From: Aurelia coerulea
Taxonomy: Eukaryota; Cnidaria; Scyphozoa; Semaeostomeae; Ulmaridae
Length of the DNA stretch: 64,000 nucleotides
Assembly: GCA_039566865.1 (NCBI GenBank)
Contig: CM076957.1
Location: 7,387,896 to 7,451,895, forward strand
Reading direction: 5' to 3'
The position numbers were made by a program, and so were the translations under genes. Shown here piece after piece: positions 49,001-61,000 of the stretch (position 1 is the stretch's first letter; the number at the start of each line of letters is the position of its first letter). The notes under the pieces were generated by a model. It searched no databases, was not told the DNA's origin, and worked only from the letters and a program-made list of their open reading frames with translations.

Positions 49001-52000
49001 TCTAAACTCATATGATTATAAACTCAATAAATAGCGTCATACCATAGCATAACAGTTTTGCGAGATTTTTATTGAAACAGTTTTTGCGTCCTCAAACTCG
49101 AGAGAGAAAATTTATCCCGTATAAATAGAATATTTAGAACTATTCATCCAGCGCAAAGACTAACAAGGAATCCGAGAAAGCTATGATATAGAAACTTGTT
49201 TAGTTCAAGAAACAAGTAGCTCTAAGGAACTATTAATGATAGTATTGTGCTAAAATTTATCATGGAAGGTATTGTCTCCCAGGTTGATCTTCCCTATCAA
49301 TCTTTTCCATTGTCTGTTGCTTCCAATCGTGCGGTATTTCCAGGTGTTTGCAAGCACAGGGAGTTCAACTTCATCTGTTCTTATAATCAATAAACAAGGT
49401 TCCCATTCCCACAAACTCTTATGAGAGTGAGCATGCTGAACATATGCTACGAAATTTTTCGTTTTGCAATGATGACGTCATATAAAAATGACGTCATATG
49501 CTCAAATTACTATATAGATTCGGTAAAGTTTGATATTTTCTGAATTGATAACATTAACTTTATGCGAAAGACGATTATACAGTCAAGAAATGGCATAAAA
49601 GATGCCACATACTTGCGCTGTCTAAGAAAGAAGTAAACATTTAAAAAACCGCGCATTGGGCCTTAGTACCGAATGGTAATTGACGCATTTCGCGCAAGAT
49701 CATTACAAACTTCCCGTTTACCATCGATTTTCGTTATAGCAATGTATATAGCTATCCAAAAATCAAAGTCCCGATTTCTCCGCCGAAAAGTGGTACCTAG
49801 CGCCAGTACAGCCTGGTCTATACTACCTCCAGCAATGAACGTTACCAATATTACCTCCAAACTATCGATTTTACCCCTGCAGACCATACTTCGCTATAAT
49901 TGCACTAGTTGAATTTTGAATATCTCAACAACTGTGTCCAAACTTTGTCCATCCTTTGGAATAGACTGTCTTGCAATTTCTGTCAACCAAAAATCTGCTA
50001 AATTTACTTGCTTTATGATGAAATCTCTCGCAACTAAAAGTGGTATTATATTGTCTGAAGGAAACACCTTCGTATAACAACCTACAGGCTGAAATTGTCT
50101 AAATGTCAATTATTTTATAAGAACCAATCTATTGCATTCATAGTACAAAAACCCAGCCGACTCCTAAAACTGAAGGTTTTCATACTCAGGTGTTTACTGT
50201 AATTCAGCAAAGAGAGTTTAACAAGCCGTGCTTGAGCACAGTGGGAGCTCTATGATTGGATTAGAAGTTTGTAAATAGTGACTTCATTTTGGGGCCTTGG
50301 TTGAAAGAAAAGATAGAAAGATAAAAACGATAGAGAAGAATCGAAAGAAAAGATAATGCATACTTGAGTTTCTCATTGAATTCGTCACTTCTCTTTCGTT
50401 TTTCCTGTGAACATGAAACAGAAAGTTAATAGATGATAGAAAATAGTAATAGAAAATAAAAAATGGTTAGTAGATGCAAGAATCTCCTTCAATCGACGGA
50501 AAAATGTCGCTTCCGATTCAGGGAGAGACCGTTTTATGCATTCTTAAAGAATGGCAATTTTCAAAATCGTTTTCAATCAATAATGGCTAAATACATTTCA
50601 GGTTAAAAAGAAGATCACGAAGCAAGATTTCATACCGCTTCATTTGAAAACGGCATAATGTAAAAACGGGACGTAAATCATCATGTCTAGCAAATCAAGA
50701 TGATAGTCATAAAAATGATTCAAGGGTATTACTTACTAGAAGATTTTGTTTCGATGAAATTACTCTGTCCCTAGAAAGTTTCAAAATATCAAATAAATCA
50801 AAAAGAATTAATTTAAAAAAATTATCAGCACAAGTAACAAGATATTTCTTAAGATGTAATTCCCAATTCTTTTCTTTCAGTCCATAAAATCCCAAAAAAT
50901 CCCTAAAATGCTATTGTTTTGAGCATAGGTTCCAAATCTTTAACTCAGCGTAAAAAGGTGGGTGTAAAATTCAATGACCTATTTCTTCTGATTGAATGGC
51001 TCGAAAGAAACTTTAGATACTTATCTATAATTCTACCGTTGGACATTGCAGAAATTTGGAATTTTTTCGAAATTACAGCGTATTTTATATTCCAACTCAT
51101 TTGAGGATGTGACGTCATCAAATTTCTAAATCGTAAACCAGAAGAGTGACAGACTTTTGCTTGATACCATATTGTAGGCATTCATAAACTATGGTTTTCT
51201 TCGAAATTAATTCATGTTGCGTCAAACAGTTTAGAAAGTACGATGGGTTCAAGTTTTTTTGAAAATTTTTCTTGAATTCTTGAAAAAGAAGAAAAACATT
51301 CTAATTCTGAACATATTGAAGATTTCAGAAAATTCCAACGGTAGAATTATAGAGAAATAGCTAAAGTTTCTTTGAAGTAATTCAGTTCAAAGAAATAGGT
51401 CACTCAATTTCACACCAGCCTTTTTAAAGATTTGGAACCTTAGCCTGCGCGCAGACTTTGATCGCTGGGGAGGAGTGGAGAGAAAGGAACTACAAAGTCT
51501 GCGCAACGCCGTGCATTTGCTTGTTTTGAAACTTTCAATGTAATTGCGCAAGCGAGAAGCCCTTTGTTTTCTATTGTTATGAAAGCCAATCAATATCGAG
51601 TCCGAGCAAACCAGGACCCAATAGATTTAGCGGAAGACGATTGATATTGTCTTGTTTACAAAGCGATAAAAGGTTGATTGTAATCGAAGTACTCAGTCGT
51701 TGAACAAATTAGCGGATCGTGATGGGAAGGGAAGACTTGCCGCTCTGCTATGATGGGAAGTACACAAGATTTTCGTGTAAATATGTGAACGATTGGCATG
51801 GATCAAATTTTCAGAGTGGCCTAAATCACGTCCAACGCATTTTCAACATCCATGGGATCCTTGATGAGCAGAAAGTTGTGATGTAGGAATTTTTCAAGGA
51901 AATTACGCACTTTCAGTGCTTCGACCGGTTTTGGAAAGTCTCTTGTCTCTGGGTGTCGTGTGAGTCGTGTGGAGTAAGGAACAGGTCTTGAAAAGATTTA

Positions 52001-55000
52001 TTCTGCTGGAATTTCTTTCAGCAGCAAGGTTTACTTTTTTATTCACGTAACTCTCTTTTCGACAACTCATGGGTTTGTTGGTCTGTTTGCTTAGGCCTAC
52101 ACAAGGATGTACACTGTTTACGTTTTATGTTGAATCGAGTAACTTTCTTCGCTCCTTCAACAAATCTACGCAACGGCGATAAACATATTTACATAGCAAT
52201 GTCTTCACAGTTTCAGAGGAACAACCAACACCATCTACGAAATTTCTGTCGCTCTTGATTTGATACTGATCGTGCAATGCAAGGCACAATTTGTTTCAAA
52301 GTTTCTTGGGCGAAGCTGACTCAAAATTGCGCAACCTTGTGGCAAATAGGTCATGACGGTCATGTGATCAAAAACAAGGAAATGCACGGCGTTGCGCAGA
52401 CTTTGTAGTTCCTTTCTTCCCTCTCCTCCCCAGTAACCAAAGTCTGCACGCAGGCTATGGAACCTATGCTATTGTTTTGAATGATCTTACCCGCTTTTCG
52501 CAAAGAATGGAAACTCCTAGGAATGCAAGGTGACAGTTGCATTACGTATATTTCGTTTTTAATCCAGTCTTTCCGTTTTCATCCCCCATCCCTCCCCCTC
52601 GCCTCATCAAAACTCCATCAGTCGACCTTAATATTCGCAAATGAATTAGAAAGTTTTTCATTTGACAAATTAAAAGCTGCTCAAAAATTTCTCCAATAAT
52701 ATTACTTGATTTTTTTCTATTCATATAAAGTATTACAATACATTCTACCATACTTTTCTACTTACTATGCAACAATACGGGGACGATACCATGAGGAGCG
52801 AAAGATAATGACTACCTCATGACCAATACATAAAGACACGGAACGTTAAACAAAAATACAAGGGAAATTAACTGAACTAAGATAACTCATTACGAATACA
52901 CAAAGGAGCTGACAAAAATTAGATGCTTATGCATGGGGGTTTGCAGCAATGGAACATTCAAAAGCGTTCTGTAGCATGAATGAACTTGATGGTTGCCTCG
53001 AGTAGCTTCTTATTGTTGTCAATGGTTAACCTTTGGTCGACATACAGAATGAATTTGAGTAAAACTTCATTTGATCGAGAGGAAAAATCATGAGGTAGCA
53101 ATGTTGAAATTACACTATTGAGAAGATCAGATCTAGGCCCGTTATAAGAATGACAAAGCAGCAGGAAATGTTCCGTGCCCTCTACCCCATCATTTGCGAG
53201 ACATAAAGGGTTGACTGTATCTCTGAAGTTATGCCTAAATTTATGAAAATTTAGTTTGCTGAGTCTTACCCGTAACTGAGCGAGAATAGCTAGAACTTTT
53301 GGATCATGAATACCGTACACTGGTTTAGGAGGAGGTCGAATAAGTTTCGACAATTTTGTTTTAAAAATGCACAGTGAGAGTGATAATCTAATTTCTGGGG
53401 GACGTGTTCCATTCAGATAAACAGTCGGGATAAAAGCTATTCTTGAATCTCGCCTTTCTTGCCTTTATCTGCTCAATTATATCTGCTTTACGAAAGCAAT
53501 ACATAGCTTGTTATAATTGCGTAATGGTCTTGATTTTGGCATTGGTGGTGAATCTATGATCCTCTGGCTTTGAAGCAACCGATATTTTGACATTCTTATG
53601 CCATAATGCTGCTTGCTGCAATTACTTGCCCAATTGACTCACACAAGGTCTTAAAATCTACGTTGAAAACAAGGACAAGATTTCATAAGACAATAGCACC
53701 AGTTGCTTTTTATTGACACCGTAATTCAAGGTGATTAGCGATTGCAGATCAAGGGAATTCTATCAATGCGAAACTCAGAACAAACAAAGCCGTAAAAGTT
53801 GCCCTGAAAACAGTAGGGCAAACTATCGCCTTTATGCACGAGAAAGGTGGTTTTCAAGAAATTTGTATGAGTATATAAACCTAAAAATCAGTTTTGCGGA
53901 TTTTTCTTATTTGATTCAAAAACCTAGCATGGGGCGTTGCAATGCTTGCATATAGCTTAGATGAAACAACTACTACTCAGCTCCAGAATCAAAGAAACAA
54001 AATTCGCTAGGCATATCTTTAGATTTATCGTTTAAAAACTTGTGACTTCTCTTAAAAACCACCTTTCACGTGCACGAGACAACGTTTGCCCTACTCGTTC
54101 CAGGGTGACTTCTGCGGCTTTGTTCGTTTCTAATTATTGGCTGAAAGAATTTTTTGTTTGCAACCGCTAATCGCTTTGAATAGAAGTGTCAATAAAAAGC
54201 AACAGATGCTATTGTCTTATAAAATCTATATTCGTTTAATCTGAAGCGTTTCTTATTCAATGGTTTCAAAAACGAGACAATTCAGACTGCAACGCCTTCC
54301 CAGATGCCATTCAAACACAGCAAAAGTGTTTTGGAACATTCAGTTCCAAAAGTCTAAAACATTACATTTGGCGATACATACCTTCCTTCATCTGTTTTTA
54401 GAGTTCGTTGCTTTTGAGATTCCATGTTTATAGTTATTGCTACTTCTGCTAACTGTTTCCTTAGTTTGTATTCCTCTTCCTGCGAAAGAGAACATCATTT
54501 ACAGACCTAATCATGAAGATATATGGCAAACAAATAGCGATTTAGTACCTGCAATAGGAACAAAAAGAGTGATAAGATCTCGAGATAAATCAAATCCTGG
54601 AGCAGTAAAGAGCATTTTCTAGGAAAGTTACCAAACGAAAAATAATTGGTTGGAATGAAACAAGTTTTACACATTCATAACGGATAGCTTGACGCGAAGG
54701 AAGGTACAAAACATTAGACTGCAAGAAATTTTCATTGACAAAAATGAAAAAAAAACTTTCTCTCTTTATCTTCAAGACCCTTCAAAGAAGTACTATCATA
54801 TTCATTGTTTCCTATGAGTATGCATATCAAACGAAAATTGGATCAATTCAATTTTTTTGTAGATCCTAACATATAGCCTTAATCGAAAAGGGAATGGACT
54901 TGACACTAAATCTCAAACTTATCACTGCATACTTTGAAATAAACTTAAAAACATGTTTCTTAAAACTGTGTAATAATATTTGAGTATGTTATGTATTGAG

Positions 55001-58000
55001 TATGAGTATTATCATTTCATACTGCCAATCCATAAAAAGAATTTCTTCTGTGAATCTTCAAAGAACAAATAAAATAACAGCATATGCTGCAAATATTTGC
55101 AAAACTTTAATGATCATCGTGGAAAAGGTCATTGCGCTTTTTTCCTTCAAATGAATTGCATGAAGAGAGCATTTGTTGGCACTTTGTAATTATTCCAGAG
55201 AGCGTATTTGATGTCACCATTACTTCAACATAAGCTTTACGAAAGAAAGTATGAAAGGGACTACCTGCAGCTTTGACAACCATTAAACGCATCATACATT
55301 CTAAACTGACTAAGGAAAATCAATAGCACGTTCAAGAAAACCTCAGGTTATAAAGGTCTATGATATGATGGTAAGCAAAGTATGTAGTCTGTAGTTTGTA
55401 GGTTTACGACTCAGTAATTTGACAAAATCACAACATCGAAATTCCAGCAATACAAGCACGCTGTAATACTGACAATGATGATGATACAAAAATGCTCCAT
55501 CCTGGCAAATTTCCGAAAGTTCCCTTGCAGCAACTCATTTTAAAGAAAAATGCACTGATATTCTACGAGATTAATTGAAACTTTGGTGAAGATCTGCCTC
55601 CCATGCTTAAGACAAGAACAATATAAATACCTCTTTCATTTTCATTTTTGATTCGAATTCCCTCGTCATACTGTCAACCTCGATCCTTCGTTTCTTGATC
55701 TCATCCGCAATTCTTTCGTATTGTACTTCCATCGAATTCCTGAAATAAAACGATCATTAGATAACGCACAACGCTTGAAAGGTTACAGTAAAAACCCGCG
55801 TATAAGAACCTAGTGGAGTAAGAACCTACAGGCTGAAATTGTGCAATTAAACCCCAATTATATAAGAACCCATTCAGCCTGGAATTTGAAACAGGTTCTT
55901 ATGTTTAGAGAGCATGATGTCTTATTCACAACAGAAGTTTGTGGAAGAATGAAAATGTTTAGATTACCTGATGAGAAGCTTTTGAAAGATTTTATCTCGA
56001 TTATGTAAACATTTCGGATTCTTCCACAAATTTCTGTTGGGGAATATCTCATAAACTCAACTAATGTGAACTGACAGTAAACAATAGGCCTGAAGTTTGA
56101 ATCTGAAGAAAAGAAATTCCTGAAAGCAATGAATAAAATAAGAACCAATTTAAGAACCTGAACAGCCTCATTTCCCACTAAATACCCAAAACATAAGAAC
56201 CTAGTTAGGCTGACTTGCAAAATTGTAGGTGCTTATACGCGGGTTTTTACTGTACTGCACCTTGAATATACAAGCAATGAAATTGTGCAATATGTGATTG
56301 GCTAGCCAACATGTTCAATTATTTCCAGAATTTTTTCTAGCCGAATACGGTCATTCTGCTCAGATTTTTACAAGAGATTTTCTCGAGAAACCCTAAAAAT
56401 ATCCCAAAATCACGAGCAAATTTCCCTAATACCGGGTGAATCAGAAAGGAGAACCCCGCTTGGAAGGCCACTGCTCCATGAATATCAAAGCAATAATATT
56501 AAAAACTGTCTCGTTTCATTGCCAACCAGCCTTAATCAGCTATTCCTTCGCATGGATATGGGTGATTTTCTGCAGAAAGCCCCTTCCAAAAACCTGCAAA
56601 AACGACTGAAAAACAATGAGCAAATTTTCCTTCCTAAACTGGATGACACTCGTATAAATTCATGTATTTTGTCCTCTTGGGAGAATGGAATCCCCCTGAA
56701 TAGGTCATCGATACCAGGGGGAGAGCTTGTTCATCTTTCCAAGAGGATAGCACATGCTAACGCGTCCAGAAGTCATTGCTGTAAGGACATTGTAAGGCAG
56801 AAATGATAGGGAAATTTGTTCATGAATTTGGGCACGTTTTGAAGGTTTTTTGAAGAGGTTCTCTCGAGAAAATCCCTCATAATTTCAGAATGGAGTGGCC
56901 GATTTCAGTCAGGTAAATTTTATAGCAGACTTGAACATTTCTACCATTAAACTATATATTTGCCGACATCATTGTCTTGATATCAAGGGAAGCGTGACGT
57001 TTCAAACGGGGATTCTTTTTATTGACTCACCAGGTAGATATAATTGTTGAATTGTAAGTACAATACGCAGTTGGAGAAGGATAACCCTGAATCCTCTTGT
57101 ACACGTTGCAGATTGTGCATGGTAATGAGGGTATGTTTTTTGTTTAAATACGACGTCCATAAAGTATCGTTTTATGGAGATGAATGAAAACTTACATTAC
57201 GGTATGACCTTTCCTCTCTCTATCTTTGGATTTTTGAATTTCTAAAATGTTCTTGTCAATTCGTTCTCTGGTTAGCTATGAATGAGAATATTAGAGATGA
57301 GTACGTATGATTGGAATGGGTTGAGAAGCATAAAAACTGAGACGCTTCTTCCGAAAATATTACGGCGACGGGCATTACAGTGAAATGCCGCAAACAAGAA
57401 CATATATTTCTAAAAAACAGACTGACTATTCCTGCATTCAGGTTGAGGCTTTATCTCAAGGGCACTTATGGCTATGATTACCATAAAAGAAATACACCAT
57501 GCATTTGATGACCTTAGGGGATGCATGATGTCATTTAAAAGGTTGGAAGAAAGAGTCAACCAGATTCTAACACTTTTTTTTACAAATTTATCTGGGCATT
57601 TTGACTGAGTTGATAAAACAGACTAGGGGCAAGTCTAAGGAAATAGTAGTCTATTGTAGACAAAAGGAATAACAAAGCACAAATTGACCAAACAATTTGC
57701 CAAGCCTTACAATAACTTCAGGTGTTTGAGTTAAAAAAGTAGAGAGTTCCTATCAGCTAATGTGATCAGATGTTTCAGAAAATACTCAGATTTCAGGCTC
57801 ACAAAGTTAGCTATTTTCATGAATCTTCCTCTTTGTCATTTCGATTAAATTTTTTGGTTTTAAGGCTTTTAATTTTAATCATTCTTGATAAATTTATCAC
57901 ATGATAAGAACACGTGGTTCTTATTTTTGGGAATCTTCTTTTAATCATTCTTGATAAATTTATCACATGATAAGAACACGTGGTTCTTATCTTTGGGAAT

Positions 58001-61000
58001 CTTCTTTTAATCATTCTTGATAAATTTATCACATGATAAGAACACGTGGTTCTTATCTTTGGGAATCTTCTTTTAATCATTCTTGATAAATTTATCACAT
58101 GATAAGAACACGTGGTTCTTATCTTTGGGAATCTTCTTTTAATCATTCTTGATAAATTTATCACATGATAAGAACACGTGGTTCTTATTTTTGGGAATCT
58201 TCTTTTAATCATTCTTGATAAATTTATCACATGATAAGAACACGTGGTTCTTATCTTTGGGAATCTTCTTTCAATCAGTCTGCAGCTTCTTATTTTCTCA
58301 TGTTCTTGTTTGCGGGGTTTTACTGTATTTTCAATAAGAAGGATTGAGTTCTATACAGTAAATCCCCGCATATAAGAACCTACTTTTTTGAGAGCTAGGC
58401 TGAAATAGGTTCTTATTTTAAAGGTACTAAGCCAAATTTCAAGGTATAATGGTTATGATTTTCAGCCCTATTATTTGTTTTGGCAAGATTATAATATACC
58501 TAATAACCAATGCTAAGCTTTCAAACAGCAGGGGAGGAGATTCAAACATTAGAAGCCCACTGGGACAAAAATGAACTTAGCACTGAAAATTCAAAACCAA
58601 CTTTGCTACCCCTGCTATAAGAACATATTTTGCATCAAACTGAAACAAGTTCTTAATTGCAAGGTGCATAAGTTAGGAAAAACAACCTGTAGGTTCTTAT
58701 TTTTTAGGTTCTTATATGCGGGGATTTACTGTAGTTGAACCAAAAGTCAGTTTGAATAAAATTCAATCACGAGGTGCAGGCTGTAAAAGTCTATCCGGAG
58801 TTTGACCTGACCATCCGAGCTTAACTTCAGTTATCTGACGGAGACAGCAAAAGCCGCTCCGCCACTCACCCCGTAGTGCTGTAAAGTAATTCATAGCTTG
58901 TTCTATAAATTTGCAATTGAATGAAAGAATGGTCTGTAAAGCAGGCCAACAAGCCCTCACACTCTCCCCATGGTGTAATATTTATTTATCTTCCTAGCAG
59001 GTTTAAATCACTCCACTCGAGCAGGTAACGAGAATATCAGGTCACATTTACCTTGCTTTCTTGGGAAGCTGCTTCTTGCTTAATTCTTTCAAAGTCAGTT
59101 TTAGCTTTCAAGGACTGCATTTCTTCTTCTCTTTGCTTTTTATATATAGCTACGATGAAAGGTTCAAGTTTAGAATTGCTTGAAATAATTTTTGTCATTA
59201 GTTAATTTTTTAAATTTTACCCAGTTCACAGCCCCAATGGGCTCTAACAACGACATAATAGAAACGGCTCTTAAAATCTTGGAATATCTAGATCGATGTA
59301 AATGCCTCCATTCTACTTTATAGGCTCGAATCATTATGCTGCATCGCTGCTCTTGAAAATCAATCGAAACATGTCACAAGATAATAATGTCGTCGTTTCT
59401 TCCGATCACATTTCAAAAGAAAATCAGCACGTTTGGCGGGCTGTGAAATAAAAGTGTACGTGGCTGATATTTAACTCTAAAATGCTAGTCTATGAGTCAA
59501 AGGCTAACTTCGATGTGAAAATTTTCTTTAGTGAAATCGCTCATCTTATGGACCCAAAAATTAGAAAAATGCCAATAAAGGGTTTCTATAGGAGGAAGTA
59601 AATTATGGACCAAAATGGAACATGGAATTCACGTTCCCATACAAACCCTTTACCCATAATCCTTTACCAGGAATTCTTAATTTTTGGGTCTAGAAGATGA
59701 ATGCTTTTACCAAAAAAAAATCTAAATTAGCCATTGCATGATAGATTAACACATCAATTTTGAATACCGGTCACGTAATTTTCATTCGACGACACGCCAA
59801 AAATACTACCGGGTGAGCCAGAAAAAAGTTCCCACTTTCTAAAATTCGTAGCACCACAAGTGCTTCATGGATTTAAACGATTCAAATTCTAGTTGAAAGG
59901 CAAAAGATCGAAGTATTTTTGCGATTTTTCTCGTCTTCTTACGAGCACTGCAAATATAGGTAAATTCAACTTTACAAAAATGTCATGGCTGCAAAATGAC
60001 AGAAAAAAGGCCTAAAACACTTGATCAAATCGTCAGGACTCTCCTCACACAGAACAATACGCACATGCGTTTCACCTCTCTCAAGAGTTACAAGAAATAT
60101 ATTCTCAAACAGATACTAAAGATTTTCAATCCCATGGCAATAGATGTGCAGACGATATCTCTCACCCATGAGAAATTGCATCTTCTCTGTTGTTCTGAGC
60201 GAGGAGTCCTTTATGATTTGATCAAGCATTTTAGGCCTTTTTCAGTCATTTTGCAACCATCAAGTTTTCGTAAGCTTGAATTTACCAATTTTTCCAATGC
60301 TCGTGAGAACGCGAGAAAAATCACAAAAATACTTCGATCTTTTGGCTGTCAAGCAAATATTGATTAATTCCAATCCATTTAGTACTCTTGATGCTATGAA
60401 TTTTCAAAAGTGGGAACTTTTTCTGGCTCACCCGGTAACTTTTTTACTCACCCGATATGTATATAAATTTACATTATAGGCTCCTAATGAATATACTGCT
60501 TTTGAAATAACGTAGTAAGTCTACTGAGGGAAAGAAAGCAAAATGGCCAGCTGGCTAAATCCAAAAGAATATATCTCACAATTGTTATGCTTTTTCAGCA
60601 CTTTATTGCACTTTTTAAACGAATTCAAGTACCCGTGGCAATTATGTTGGGCTGGGGAAGCATAGGGTTCTAATCTTTGAAAAGGTGGGTGAAAATTCTA
60701 TTACATTTTCTTTGAATCAAAGTGCTTGAAAGGAACTTGGTGGGGTATTTTTCTTTAAATCTGCCCTGGAAATAGTTTGATATCTTGATTGGCTTCAAAA
60801 TGGTGACATTTATTATATTTGAGGCTGTGGCGTCATCAATTTTCCACCATATTGGAGACCTCTTTTAACTATGATTTTCTTGAAGATTGTATAATTTTTC
60901 TCTATTGATTTTGGATTTATGATGATTCTAATTTTTTTCAAAATGAATTTATTCAAAAATAATAAAAAATGCCACCATTTTGAAAGTAATTAAAGTAAAT

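Noticed and set aside
52958..53353. 131-aa ORF as an exon of a host gene
   Set aside because: Its sequence is the C-terminus of a LINE ORF2 protein and it is joined to a LINE 3' tail.
55858..56220. 120-aa ORF
   Set aside because: It lies inside a pogo-like MITE and has no homology-like motif.
57817..58230. 137-aa ORF of 22-residue repeats on the minus strand
   Set aside because: It is the translation of the 66-bp minisatellite. It stays open only because 66 is divisible by three, and the unit is palindromic DNA inside a MITE.
57871..58270. CRISPR-like array of regular repeats
   Set aside because: The units are contiguous with no unique spacers, and the genome is eukaryotic.
59996..60367. 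123-aa ORF
   Set aside because: It lies entirely inside a TA-flanked palindromic MITE.
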